A stretch of 64,000 bases of DNA from Limnanthes douglasii subsp. nivea. Lineage: Eukaryota; Streptophyta; Magnoliopsida; Brassicales; Limnanthaceae. Both the position numbers and the translations under genes were made by a program. Where the stretch lies: assembly GCA_036936605.1 (NCBI GenBank), contig JAUPFV010000001.1, positions 247,626,925 through 247,690,924 on the forward strand, written 5' to 3'. The notes beneath the pieces are model-generated. The model was not told the DNA's origin, did no database searches, and saw only the letters and a list, made by a program, of their open reading frames with translations. Shown here in pieces: positions 23,331 to 34,543 of the stretch; the stretch's first letter is position 1, and each line of letters opens with the position of its first letter.

Positions 23331-23399
23331 CAAACTACTTACTCTTTTTTTATCAGTTTTCTGATTCATGTCTGGAGGATCTGTCAGCATGAAATTCTA

Positions 23400-23945
23400 C
23401 CAAGAAGTCAGCCACTGACTAGGCTTTAATTGACGTTCGCAATGCAAAGTCAATATCATAATCACCTAGCTCCACTGACCACTTGGTCATTCTGCTTGGC
23501 ACATCAGCTTTCTGAAGAACACTTTTCAAGGGGAAAGATGTTCGAACAATTATGGAATAAGCTTGGAAGTATGGTCTCATCTTTTTTGCTCCAATTACTA
23601 TGGTGAATACCAATTTTTCCAACCTCAAATATCTTCTTTTAGCATCCAACAGACTCTTACTAATGTAATACACTGGACGAGGGTAATTGTCTACCTCTCT
23701 TATTAGCACAACACTTATTACATATTCTGATACAACTAGATATACATAGAGTTTTTCTCCCCGAACAGGTTTGAAAAAAGTTTTAGGTGAGGACAATTTC
23801 TTCTTTATTTCAATAAAATCCTGGTCACACTGTGGAGACCAATTAAAGTCTTTAGCATTCCTCAACACTTGGAAGAATGGAGCGCACTTGTCTGATGATC
23901 TAGAAATAAACATATTCAACCCAGCCAATCGCCCTGTCGGTATTT
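23400..23945 (-). pseudogene. Tat element B: RNase H domain
   Basis: The open stretch 23928-23419 (169 codons) reads MFISRSSDKCAPFFQVL, FNWSPQCDQDFIEIKKKLSSPK, YLVVSEYVISVVLIREVDN, YYISKSLLDAKRRYLRLEKL, SYFPLK-type and WSVELGDYDIDFALR. It corresponds to the RT-RNase H connection plus RNase H in element C over its full length, with one continuous frame, so this part is well preserved. Confidence 0.8.
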
Positions 23946-24620
23946 GAACTTCTTTTAATATTTCGATGAGGGTCCGTTGCTAATAAGGTATTAAGTTGAT
24001 CCGGATCAGGCTGAATTTATTTCTCACTTATTATGTATCCCACAAAATTTTCAGATCAGACCCCAAATACACATTTTTCAAGATTCAATTTTAAATTTAC
24101 AACTTGTAAATTGGAGAATGTTTCTTGAAGGTCTGTTACATGTGAATCTGCCTCCAAGATTTTAACCAGCATATCATCTGTTTAAACCTCCATGTTTCTT
24201 CCAATCTGATTAGCAAAAGATTTATTCACTAACCTCTGATAAATGGCCCCAGCATTTTTTAATCTGAACGATATCACCTTATAACAATGAAGATTTCAAC
24301 TCATGATGAAAGTAGTGTGATGTTGATCCTTCGGATCTACTTGTATCTTGTTGTACCCTGAGAAAGCGTCCATGAAAGACAATAGTTCGTTTCTAGAGGT
24401 AGAGTTCACCAATTGATCTATCCGAGGAACATGATACAAATCTTTTGGGCATGCCATATTAAGGTCACTGAAATCAATGCACATGCACCACTTGCCATTC
24501 TTTTTCTTGACTAAAACAGGGTTGGCAGTCCACAAAGGATATTGAGGTCTATAATGTGACCAACGTTTTGAACAATCACATATGTTTTTTCCTTAGAAAA
24601 AAACCTCATCTTCTATACAA
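23946..24620 (-). pseudogene. Tat element B: reverse transcriptase remnant
   Basis: The minus strand 24535-24296 encodes WTANPVLVKKKNGKWCMCIDFSDLN, PRIDQLVNSTSRNELLSFMDAFSGYNKI. Further on, a second frame carries NQIGRNMEV, then TAA at 24182-24184, then TDDMLVK. The catalytic tyrosine of the YIDD/YVDD box is a stop codon and the next residue is Thr. The thumb region follows, in several frames, to about 23950. Inactive. Confidence 0.75.
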
Positions 24621-24884
24621 CTTGTGCAATATCACTCCGGATTGACAACTTATGGTAAATAATATGATTTGGCACTCTAGTGACATCATTGTTACACCGT
24701 GCGAAAACATGTTGATTATTTATAAAAAATGATAATAACTGGTGCTTTAAATTCTGTGCCAGTTTGGAACCAACTTTAACATTCTTGCCCCGTGAGAGGG
24801 AGTGGGTTTTAACCTCGTCAATAGGTATTATAACACTGGAGCCTCCCTGGGATCATCAATTTCATTTTCCTCGGCATGAGGCTC

Positions 24885-25480
24885 CAATAGTTGTTAATCT
24901 TTGTTGACTCTAACTGCCCCTAAAATCTTAGGGGCAAGGGCTGTTGCATAGCATTCCCTGGCTATCTTCTGGCTGCTCTGGGCAACACCTACTTGTCCTC
25001 GGACAACATACATCAAACATTTGTGGACCGTAGAGGCCACAACATGCATTCGAAAGAACCAAGACCTCTCAAATATTGCATTGTAAGATGTTGGGAAATC
25101 CACCCCAACAAACAGTACTCTTATCATCTTTTTAAAGGGTCATTTACCCAACAACACTTCCTCTTCGAACTCCCCAATTACATCTGCGGAACTTCCTATG
25201 AATCCTACAATGGTTCTGTTCAAATGTTGTATAACCGAAGGGTTTCTTATTTACTTGTAGGACCTTAAAAACAGGATGTTTGTCGAACTGCCCGTATCAA
25301 TCAGAATCCGACATATATTGTTTCCCTCTATTGTTACCCCTATCACCACCGAATCTTCATGAGGCCCTACAATGTCTCTCAAGTCATCCTCATTAAAAAC
25401 TATAAAGGGGGTGGGGATTGACACTGGTGGGTGGACATTCCACCATCCAACTGGGTGGCTAAACTGTGGACATGCCTCTT
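24885..25480 (-). pseudogene. Tat element B: aspartic protease remnant
   Basis: Minus-strand fragments in order: FIVFNEDDLRDIVGPHED, NNICRILIDTGSSTNILF (active-site DTGSS intact, about 25300-25260), FEEEVLLGK, then 25127-24894 MIRVLFVGVDFPTSYNAI and STVHKCLMYVVRGQVGVAQ. It aligns with element C's protease throughout. A stop lies after LGK at about 25140. Confidence 0.7.
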
Positions 25481-27136
25481 CCTTGATGAAGTAGAAGGCG
25501 TAGTCATAGTATCCCTTCCGAAAATAGTTAGTGACTCAAAAAAATTAATCAGATCGGAAACCGTTTTGGTCTTATCTGTTTTTACGCCCACCTAATTTTG
25601 ACTCGGATCTGGATCAAGATACTCATAGTCTACATCAAATCATTCAACAATAACCATTGGACCATCTTGTGTAGATGTCCCATGAATGTTTGAAAGACTA
25701 GTCTGGGGAGTATCGGTTTGCACATTATTTGCTCTGCGCCCCTCTCACTTTTTAGCGTAGGCCCTCAACTTTCCCCATCCAATGAGGTTCTGGACCTCCT
25801 GCTTCAAGGATATACAATCGTGAGTATCATGGCATTTGTCATTATGGTATTGGCAGAAGTGAGTGCTCTAGTTTTCTCTGAAGGACTGTAATGTTGTTGG
25901 CTTTCTAAAATGCACCTCATTCTTATTCTTGTCATAAATTGTAGCCACACTCTCCCCCAACTCAGCAAACCACTCAGGCTAAACCCAGGCCCCCCTCTTA
26001 CTTCTGACATGTTGGCTTTGAGTTTGGTTAGACTGATTCTGCCTTGACCGGTTGGACCCCTGTCCAGTCTCTTTTGCCATATAACCGAAATGATTAGTAA
26101 CCGGATGAGTTGTTTTTGTAGTAGACCTCACTTGTCGGTGTACTCTGGTTTTCTTGGTCTCTTATACATTGATTTGTTTTCCCACTTGATTCAACAAACC
26201 ATCCCAGGTCATAGCCTTCTTCCGAGTCACTGAATCGGCTAGATTACCTGGATTTAAACCTTGTATGAGGGAAGAAATTGCGACTTGCTCAAAGCAATCC
26301 TCTCACCCATTCTTTGTGTTTATAAAACGATTGATGTATTCTTTCAGGGATTCGTTCGGTTCCTGAGTACAATAGATAATGGTGTCCCCATTACCCTTGA
26401 GCTCCTTAGTTCAAAAAAATTGCATCCAGAAGGCAACCCATGACGTATCAAAATTTCTTATACACCCTGAGGGAGACTGTTGTACCATTTGAGGGAACTT
26501 TCTGTGAAATTTTTGGAGAAGGCCCTACACAATAGCTTGTCATCATCATCAAAATTCATCATGATGTTCTTGAACTGCTCCAAATGGTTGTCCGGATCTC
26601 GAGGATAATGGAGACACAATGTTTTCATTAGGGGTTGTAAAAATACCCGGTTCGGACTGAAAATGAAAAGGATCAATCAACAACTGATCAATAAGCTTAT
26701 TGGTTGAGCCCTTACCCTTGCCATGACGCTTCTTAAGCTTGTCATGCATATCATTCTTTCTTGAATGTTTTTTAGTCAACCTCATTCTATTTTTTTACCT
26801 TCCCTCATCACTACTTGAAGATAATGATTCTTCAAGTTCTGCCTCATTTGACGAGTTACTGGAGGAATCAGATGCAGATTTCTCAACAGGTTTAGATCGG
26901 TGTGTCTTCTAAAAACTAAGATGGGTTTTCAAAGACTGCTTGTTTTCTCCAGGATTGTTGGTGTGGTGAAGTAGTGACGCTCCTGATTTTTCCTTAACTT
27001 ATTTTTCTACTTACTTTATTTCTCTTAACACCTCTATTTCAGCTCTCAACTTGTCTCACTCCTCGATAATATACTCCTTGTTTTTCCTTGCAACTTCCAC
27101 CTCGGGAGGTGGAACATTCTGCTCATTCGGATTCAT
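25481..27136 (-). pseudogene. gag: Tat element B: gag remnant
   Basis: The likely ATG is at 27136 (same relative place as ATG 34544 in C). The N-terminal coiled-coil part is broken by stops. A Ser/Asp/Glu-rich and basic segment follows (26785-26549), then the gag core NHLEQFKNIMMNFDDDDKLLCRAFS and LKWYNSLPQG (26620-26458), with a short deletion relative to C just upstream. A degraded zinc-knuckle equivalent (CQYHND- type) lies around 25840, and the KTVSDLINFFESLTIF motif at about 25570-25520 marks the end. At least six stops or frameshifts. Confidence 0.7.
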
Positions 27137-27187
27137 CCAAACAGCTTTTCTTGCTGGTTTTGAATTGTGAAATTTAGGCACCGTCGT

Positions 27188-27209
27188 GCTCCTACTGTGG
27201 TCGCCAATT
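27188..27209 (-). other. Tat element B: primer-binding-site region
   Basis: Reading on the minus strand, AATTGGCGACCACAGTAGGA lies directly after the LTR end. Element C has AATTGACGACCACAGTGGGA at the same place. I have not assigned the primer tRNA. Confidence 0.55.
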
Positions 27210-27577
27210 TGATATGGTTTATTTCAGTCTTAGTGTAATTTTGTAAAGTGTTTTGGATGTTTTGAGGAATTTAATGTTTAGAGTAGAAAGTAGTGAGATA
27301 ATTAAGCCGTGTGCTAGCAGTCATTTCTGATTACCCTCATTAATGACAGTGGTTGGTATATTTATACTTAATTATTAACGCATGGGCCTATCGGGTCGAA
27401 TAGTGAAGTGGGGTAAATTTTTAGGACCCCTTAGTAATCTGGTGTGAAGTGACCAGCATCTAGCTTAGTCAGCATTTATTACGTTTGTCATGTTCAGTTT
27501 TTTACAATAGTGGTTATGGTCCGAACTGCCCATCGGATTAAGTCAAGATTCAATAGTTAAAATATCTGATCTCATCA
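27210..27577 (-). repeat. Tat element B: 5' LTR, 368 bp
   Basis: In element sense it starts TGATGAGATCAGAT (C's LTR starts TGATGAGTCCGGAT) and ends ACCATATCA right before the primer site. Shared internal landmarks with C's LTR include the TATAAATA box region followed by CCAACCAC, then CATTAA(A)TGAGGGTAAT, then AAACATTAAAT. No matching 3' LTR was found at 19 kb, so the pair cannot be dated. Confidence 0.7.
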
Positions 27578-27673
27578 CTTATAAACCTTTAGCTCTTCTA
27601 TAATGATATAAAACCCTTAAGGGAATATAATATCATCGCTTTAATATGTTGCGTATACAGTTTGAGTACCTCA

Positions 27674-28235
<562 letters not shown>

Positions 28236-28776
28236 AAAAAGTCTGTGTGCTAAGTGAAGGTTATTCGTCGGATAATGAAGAAGATATGACTGCTAAATAA
28301 ATGACGAAGTTATTGATTTATCAAGCTCGACATATGATACCTGTAAACAACGTATCACATGGTTCTTGGGTCATATTTGAAAGTATTGATGCATTGGTCA
28401 AGCAACACGGACAAACAACCCAGTATATATTGTCATACCAACTTGAGAAACTATCTGATATTCAACAAAGAGGAATTGTTCCTCTATGTAAGGGTTTGGA
28501 TGTGATGAACAAGTTATAGAGAAGTAAGCACATTTGTTTGTGCTCCTTGCTGAAAATGGTCTTTATAGTTTCCTCTAGATATAGCTAGGTACTCCACCAG
28601 ATGTGACATAGTTGTATTAGAAAGTGAGTTTTTACACGCGCAAGGGTGCTGCTGTGTTTTGTAAATGGGTTGGTGAGGCTAAAAGACAACGAAAATTTAT
28701 TTTTGAGGAGGCTGTTTTTTCCATATTTCATCGTTTTGAATTTGAGGTCGAATTCATCCCAACCGGAGAAGGATAA
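28236..28776 (+). mobile_element. Element D: 540-bp internal region of a compact LTR element
   Basis: Two consecutive short frames (MGQKVCVLSEGYSSDNEEDM to about 28299, then MTKLLIYQARHMIPV, 28301-28519) are in the same frame apart from one TAA at 28298-28300. The combined protein of about 95 residues shows no domain I recognise. TGGTA just after the TC tract matches the first five bases of an initiator-tRNA-Met primer site and no more. Total element about 1.55 kb, non-autonomous; the internal frame could be a relic of gag or a captured sequence. Confidence 0.4.
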
Positions 28777-29235
28777 TGTAGTGAAGAATGCGGACAAACC
28801 GGTTTATCGCTCATGTATCGGAATTGGGTCAAACATATACTTAAATTAAAGATTTCGACGAGCCCATTAGTTTTTGAAATTGTAACTTCTCACAAAGTTT
28901 GATATCCAAATTCGACCAATAAAAAGGCATCACAAGCCAGTTTTTATATTTATGAGTTATTTAAATATTTAACTGTTATTTTTATTTTACTCTAATATTT
29001 TATTTTAAGATATTTATGTAATTTCCTTAATTTGTGATTAGGGTTTTGGGTAGTTGTTATATAAAGCATCATATACCCTATTTTCCGTTAGACTTTAACG
29101 AAATAATATTGAGATTATTTTCTCCCATTCTATAAGTCTTTTTTACTCTCTAAACTAGGGTTATGGTTATATCCGCTATTTATTCTTCTTTCTTGTGTAT
29201 TGCAACTATCTGTTCACCCTCTCTCTTATATCTCC
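28777..29235 (+). repeat. Element D: right LTR
   Basis: It starts TGTAGTGAAGAATGCGGAC, parallel to the left LTR. The right end lies in CCTCTCTCTTATATC and cannot be fixed to the base. Divergence between the two LTRs indicates an old insertion. Confidence 0.6.
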
Positions 29236-29254
29236 TCCAACAATAACAAAATTT

Positions 29255-29760
29255 TTGACCTTTCCAAAATGTAGCTCTTTTTTGTCATGAAGGAAATATA
29301 TTCGTTTTCATCATTATGCATAAAATATATGATTGTAGTTGAATAACTATCCAAGAAGTATAACATAATATTTCATGGGGTGGGATCGACCAATTGATCA
29401 ATGTTTGGAACCCTAAATGGATCATTTGGGACGGCTTGGTTGAGATCAGTTAAATCCATAAACATGTGTCATTTTCCATTTTTATTTTTTACCAACACTA
29501 GAGTTGCAGTCTAAACAAGTTAAAGAGCTTCTCTTATATAGCCGATTTGGCTCAGTTGAGTGATTTTTTCTCATGATGGATTCAACTTTCTCTTTTGAAA
29601 TTGATTAATAGTTTTTCTTTATCTTCTTCAAATTAATATTTATATACAATTGTTAGCATTCTATAGTTGTTGGTACTCCAATTATATTTTGCAAATACAT
29701 CTAAATTTTAGGATCGTAAAAGTAGTAAATTTGTTTAGACAACTTCTTGGATTTCATGAC
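29255..29760 (-). pseudogene. Gypsy relic E: reverse transcriptase N-terminal part
   Basis: The minus strand gives, in order and in shifting frames, NLDVFAKYNWSTNN (compare HVFAWCNADVTG in C), KKNHSTEPNRLYKR-type sequence, LVLVKNKNGKWHMFMDLTDLNQAVPNDPF and NIDQLVDPTP, then YNHI and DENEYISFMTKK. This is the Ty3/gypsy RT finger and palm region. The rest of pol is missing to the left. Confidence 0.6.
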
Positions 29761-29931
29761 AAATACATACTACTTGTCATGCTTCTAGCATTACTTCTTC
29801 TTCATCTTCATCTGGTTCCACTTAAATCATCTATATCGTTTAATGCTATGGAGGGCTAGTCAATTTCTATATGTTTGATTTTAGAGAATGAGCGTAAAAT
29901 TATCTTATTGTTCGTTCATTTCTTTTGATCA

Positions 29932-30085
29932 TGTTAAGGTGGCGACCAAAGTCTCACATATCACATCGGTTAAACACATGAAGGATCAGTGGTATATAAG
30001 TAAGAACATACCTCAACTAGTGTGGAGATCTTGTTGTTCTTACTTATATACGGAGACAGAATATGTGGTACTCATATTCCCAACA
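29932..30085 (+). repeat. TRIM array: LTR1 (154 bp, internally deleted, type A)
   Basis: TGTTAAGGTGGCGACC to CATATTCCCAACA. Compared with the other LTRs it lacks about 80 bp between CTCAACTAGT and GAGATC. The left flank is GATCA; the sequence just after LTR1 is GATCACTCCA, nearly the same as the flank after LTR5 (AATCACTCCA). Confidence 0.85.
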
Positions 30086-30401
30086 GATCACTCCAGAGCC
30101 AGACCCAGACGTAACGCGATGGTGGTGAAATTCTCGGAGGTCAACCATAAAGAAGTTAGACGTCATACTCAATGTGATCTGCTCGAGAGATCCTAGTTCG
30201 GAGTGCCCGTGACTCATCAAGCGATAGTACTTGATTGGAGTGGGGAGTGGCGCTAAGGAACAAGATAGTGTAGTCTAAGAGGAGGTGAGCAGTAACATTT
30301 GTAGAGATTTTATGGTCGGGTAGCCCCCAACCTGATTAGAGTGGGCGGATGGAAGTCACTTGACAGGAGGCTGAAGTGGTACTTTTTTCGAGATGAGAAT
30401 T

Positions 30402-30644
30402 TGTTATGGTGGCGACCGAAGTCCCACATCCCACATCGTTTAGACGTGGGAAGGATCAGTGGTATATAATTAAGAACATATCTCAACTAGTATGAGGTCT
30501 TTTGGAAATGGACTAAAACCAAAGTCGTGCGGGCCTTCGGGCGCCAAAACGGACAATATCATACTAGTACTAGTGTTGAATTCGTGTTGTTCTTACTTAT
30601 ATACAGAGGTGGAATATGCGGACTGAGCCTCCATATTCACAACA
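30402..30644 (+). repeat. TRIM array: LTR2 (243 bp, type B)
   Basis: TGTTATGGTGGCGACC to CCATATTCACAACA. The 3' half has the type-B variant (GTTGAATTCGTGTTG, then GAGGTGGAATATGCGGACTG), shared with LTR4 only. Confidence 0.85.
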
Positions 30645-30646
30645 CG

Positions 30647-30658
30647 TGGTATTAGAGC
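30647..30658 (+). other. TRIM primer-binding site after LTR2
   Basis: TGGTATTAGAGC, one mismatch to the initiator tRNA-Met complement. Confidence 0.7.
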
Positions 30659-30964
30659 GTCAGGCCCAGACGGAACGCGATGGTGGTGAAATTCTCAAAG
30701 GTCGAACATGAAGAAGTTAGATGGCATGCTCAATGTGATCTGCTCTAGAGGTCCTAGTTCAGAGTGCTTGTGGCTCATCAAGCGGTGGTACTTGATTGGA
30801 GTGAGGAGTGGTGCTAAAGAACAAGATAGAGTGGTCTAATAGGAGGTGAGCACTAACATTCGTAGTGCCTCTAGACTTCAGGTAGACTGCAAACCTGATT
30901 AGAGTGGACGGATGGAAGTGAATTGAGAGATGGCTAAAGTCGTAATTTGTGCGAGATGAGAATT

Positions 30965-31193
30965 TTTTTGGGTGGCGACCAAAGTCCCACATCCCACATT
31001 GGTGAAACATGGGAAGGATCAGTGGTATATAAGTAAGAACATATCTCAACTAGTAACAGGAATTTTGGAAGTGGACCAAAAGCAAAACCATGAGGGTCTT
31101 CGGACCCAAAGCGGACAATATCATACTAGTGTAGAGATCGGTTGTTCTTACTTTTATACAGAGACGGAATATGCGGTACCCTTATTCCTAACA
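30965..31193 (+). repeat. TRIM array: LTR3 (229 bp, type A)
   Basis: The 5' end is degraded (TTTTTTGGGTGGCG in place of TGTTAAGGTGGCG). The end is CTTATTCCTAACA. It has the type-A variant GAGACGGAATATGCGGTACC, as in LTR1 and LTR5. The primer site TGGTATCAGAGCC is at 31196-31208. Confidence 0.85.
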
Positions 31194-31474
31194 AATGGTA
31201 TCAGAGCCAGAGCCAGACGAAACGCGATGGTGGTGAAATTCTCAGAGGCCGAACATGAAGAAGTTAGACACCATGCTCAATGTGGCTCATCTAGCGGTGG
31301 TACTTGATTGGAGTGGGAAGTGACGCTAAGGAGCAAGACAGTTTGGTCTAAGAGGATGTGAGCAGTAACATCCACCGTGCCTCTATGGTCAGGTAGCCCC
31401 CAATCTGATTAGAGTGAACGGATGGAAGTCACTTCAGAGGAGGTTGAAGTGGTACTTTGTTCGAGAGGAGCATT

Positions 31475-31711
31475 TATTAAGGTGGCGACCAAAGTCTCAC
31501 ATCCCACATCGGTTAAATATAAGAAGGATCAATGGTATATAAGTAAGAACATATCTCAACTAGTAACAGGCCTTTTGGAAGTGGAGCAAAATCAAAGTCG
31601 TGCGGGCCTTTGGGCACCAAAGCGGATAATATTATACTAGTGTTGAATTCGCGTTGTTCTTACTTATATAAAGAGGTGGAATATGTGGACCGATCCCCCA
31701 TATTCCCAACA
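31475..31711 (+). repeat. TRIM array: LTR4 (237 bp, type B)
   Basis: TATTAAGGTGGCGACC to CATATTCCCAACA. It has the type-B variant (GTTGAATTCGCGTTG, GAGGTGGAATATGTGGACC). The primer site TGGTATCAGAGC is at 31714-31725. Confidence 0.85.
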
Positions 31712-32029
31712 CGTGGTATCAGAGCGCCATGCCTAGACCAAACGCGATGGTGGTGAAATTCTTAGAGGTCAAACATGAAGAAGTTAGACACCATGCTCAA
31801 TGTGATCTGCTCTAGAGATCCTAGTTTGGAGTGCCCGTGGCTCATCAAGCCGTGGTACTTGATTGGAGTGGGAAGTGACGCTAAGAAACAAGACAGTTTG
31901 GTCTAAGAGAAGGTGAGCAGTAACATCCGTAGTGCCTCTATGGTCAGGTAGCCCCCAATCTGATTAGAGTGGACGGATGGAAGTCACTTGAGAGGAGGCT
32001 GAAGTGCTACTTTGTACAAGAGGAGGATT

Positions 32030-32259
32030 TGTTAAGGTGGCAACCAAATCTTACATCTCATATCGGTTAAACACGGGGAGGATAAGTGGTATATAAGTAA
32101 GAACATACCTCAACTAATATGAGGCCTTTTGGAAGTGGACCAAAAGCAAACCCGTGCGGACCTTATGGTGCCAAAGCGGACAATATCATTCTAGTCTAGA
32201 GATCGTGTTGTTCTTACTTATATACGGAGACATAATATCCGGTACCCATATTCTCAACA
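32030..32259 (+). repeat. TRIM array: LTR5 (230 bp, type A)
   Basis: TGTTAAGGTGGCAACC to CCATATTCTCAACA. It has the type-A variant (GAGACATAATATCCGGTACC). It is followed by AATCACTCCAATC, the right flank. Confidence 0.85.
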
Positions 32260-32299
32260 AATCACTCCAATCATTTTATTATTGATGTACTGAAAGAAC

Positions 32300-33110
32300 T
32301 AATACACTATGTATACAATGGCATATATCTAGTGGATATATTGTTATTCGAATATGACACTATATGATGAAGGTTAATTTATTACCATAATGTGGCACTA
32401 CATTTTCTTATTGCATTCACTCTACTCAAAGTTCACATTTAACTATAGTTCTCCAAATACTTGGGTTTATGATCCAGTGATACTGGTTTTCATGCTTTTT
32501 AGGATGCTAACGATGTTATCTCCCAGATCTTTAGCAAAATATTGGTTGAAGTGTTAGTAACGAGCACGATTCTTCTTACTTTTGACACCATCAATCTCGA
32601 TGACGATAATAATTATGTCTCTATGGGATCCTATTATCGCTCTTAAACTATTCATGTAAGAATCGATGCCGAATTTTTACTTATTTGTGGTACCACGAGA
32701 TTGGCTATGTGACACTTTTGGAAAGAATATGTGATTCTGGACAATGATTTTTTTTTTTCAGCATTGGTTCATACTACTTTTCCATCTAAATTATAATCCA
32801 GTACTCATTTGAGACTTCATCAATGACTAAGGTTTCTACTACCCGATATGTCGGTGAGGGGTCCTTCCTAAAAAAACTCGACCTGGTGTGTTGATGGTTG
32901 GTGTGTGAGATGCTTTCTAGATGTTGAGGAGACCACTCCAAATAAACCACCAAGTTTACCATGATCAATGAGATTATATATTTTATCTTTTAAAATTCTG
33001 TGTTTTTTAAGACCATCCAGATTATGATACTTAGAGAATTTTTTGGGATTTCATATATCTCTTAGGGTCTACATTTTCTAAGGTTTCCAAAAATGGATCA
33101 CATCTTCTAC
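32300..33110 (-). pseudogene. Gypsy relic E: gag end and protease region
   Basis: The minus strand around 33010-32900 gives NLDGLKKHRI, then YNLIDHGKLGGLF-type sequence, compared with CIALKQEVQNLIERGKLGAY at the gag zinc-knuckle end of C. Around 32640-32560 it gives SHRDIIIIVIEIDGVKS, comparable to PHEDVVVIGASIGGNDI at the start of the protease. Many stops. Together with the RT piece at 29.3-29.7 kb this suggests one minus-strand gypsy element split by the TRIM array. Weak but ordered evidence. Confidence 0.35.
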
Positions 33111-34058
33111 TCGGTCGTAGATAGTTGTCACATTATAAGTTACTTTGTATATTGGAACTTTGAACCTTTATTTGTCTTTTAGTTCTTTTTTATATATTTT
33201 GGTGGGATATTTTTTTATACAGTTATTCAAAGGAGTTTGGTGGTTTGCGGTGGGAAAATAATAAGTCACTCGGCTGCGGTAGGGTGATAGGACGGATTTG
33301 TGTTGGGCCTTCTTGATAGACTCGTATGCATTGATTTCATCGATTTTGATATAATTTTTTAACTTTATAAATTAAATTTTTTTATCTCAATTATAATAGT
33401 ATACCTTTAGGTGTCACAAAATTATATATATTTTAATTTTAAATTATTCATAAATTCAAACAAATATCCCGTCCGTGATATTTTAAATCTCAAAAAGTTA
33501 CATATTTCTTAGTTTTGAAACTAAGGTGAATATTTTTTATGTTTGATATTTTTATAAAATAAACGTATTCTCGTGAGATTATATTTGTAATAATACCACC
33601 TTAGGAACCCATAGGCCTCAACTTCGAACCTCCGCGACGGGCATTTAGATGTTTTTAATATATCAAGCTATATTTTAATATGAAAATATTAATTCATTTC
33701 TTATAATTATATGTAAATATATTATTTATTTCTTATTGAATGTAAAATACATATCTATATTATTTTAGTATCTATATTATTTTAGTATGAATAAATATAT
33801 CAATTTAAAAATTAATATAAATTCTAATATAAATATGTTTATATAAAAAATAATATAAATTTGATAATGTTAGTAAAAAACTCTAACTAAGAGATTTTAA
33901 AACCATAGTTCTTCTAATGTGAATTAGAAAACTCTAACTACAAGTTGTAAATTGTCCTCCTATTTTGGTCGGATTTTCAACTTCAAACACTAAGGTATTT
34001 ATTATGTTTCCATGTTATTAATTCTCAAAATTGAAACTTTGCTACATGTCTTATGTTA
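33111..34058. other. AT-rich region, nothing identified
   Basis: No frame or element end recognised. The 5-bp target site of element C (TTATT, 34059-34063) closes the region. Confidence 0.5.
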
Positions 34059-34063
34059 TTATT

Positions 34064-34470
34064 TGATGAGTCCGGATTCCGTTACCATTACAGACAAGGA
34101 CAGTTTGAATAAAAACTACCTAACCGGACAGGGCAGTTCGAACACCTCACCCATTGGACTGTTCGAACAAGAACTAAAGTACTTAAAACCTAAACACTTC
34201 TTGACTAAGCTGCCTGCTCTCCTACTAAGAGCTCATGGGTCCTTGAACTCGACCCGGGTCCATTAAACATGACCCGAAAGCCCATAAGGCCCAGATGTAA
34301 GGGTATAAATACCCAACCACCAACATTAAATGAGGGTAATGAAAATTAAATACAACCAGGCTGCTTAATTCTCCCTCTACTCTATACTCAAACATTAAAT
34401 ACTTACAAACTTCCACGAAACTCTAAACAAAAATTACAAACTTACCCTCAGACAAAAATAAACCTCACCA
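34064..34470 (+). repeat. Tat element C: 5' LTR, 407 bp
   Basis: TGATGAGTCCGGATTCC to AAACCTCACCA. It matches the 3' LTR 42317-42729 nearly base for base outside one patch. A TATAAATA box lies at about 34304 and is the likely promoter. A perfect 5-bp target duplication TTATT flanks the element (34059-34063 and 42730-42734). Confidence 0.95.
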
Positions 34471-34492
34471 AATTGACGACCACAGTGGGAGC
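34471..34492 (+). other. Tat element C: primer-binding-site region
   Basis: AATTGACGACCACAGTGGGA immediately follows the LTR and is conserved in B. The primer tRNA is not assigned. Confidence 0.6.
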
Positions 34493-34543
34493 ACGACGGT
34501 GCCTGAATCAAGCATTCGAAACCAACAGGAAAAATCAGTCCGA

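Larger units (their letters stand above)
29932..32259 (+). mobile_element. Tandem TRIM array: five LTRs and four internal regions
   Basis: The order is LTR-int-LTR-int-LTR-int-LTR-int-LTR, units of about 470-565 bp, all in one orientation. LTR termini are TGTTAA...AACA. After LTRs 2-4 a primer site TGGTAT(C/T)AGAGC lies two bases downstream, complementary to initiator tRNA-Met. Internal regions are about 280-320 bp, non-coding, and end in a GAGGA or GATGAGAATT purine-rich run. Flanks GATCA (29927-29931) and AATCA (32260-32264) look like a 5-bp target duplication with one change. No proteins are encoded, so any mobility needed enzymes in trans. Short open frames crossing it are accidental. Confidence 0.85.

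Noticed and set aside
29888..31640. Series of similar 70-110-codon open frames on the + strand
   Set aside because: They lie across LTR and internal parts of the TRIM units and repeat only because the units repeat; no protein domain, and not conserved in frame.
29932..32259. Cassandra-type TRIM with 5S RNA in the LTR
   Set aside because: The CCCACATCGG motif and small size suggested it, but I could not recognise a 5S internal promoter in the LTRs.
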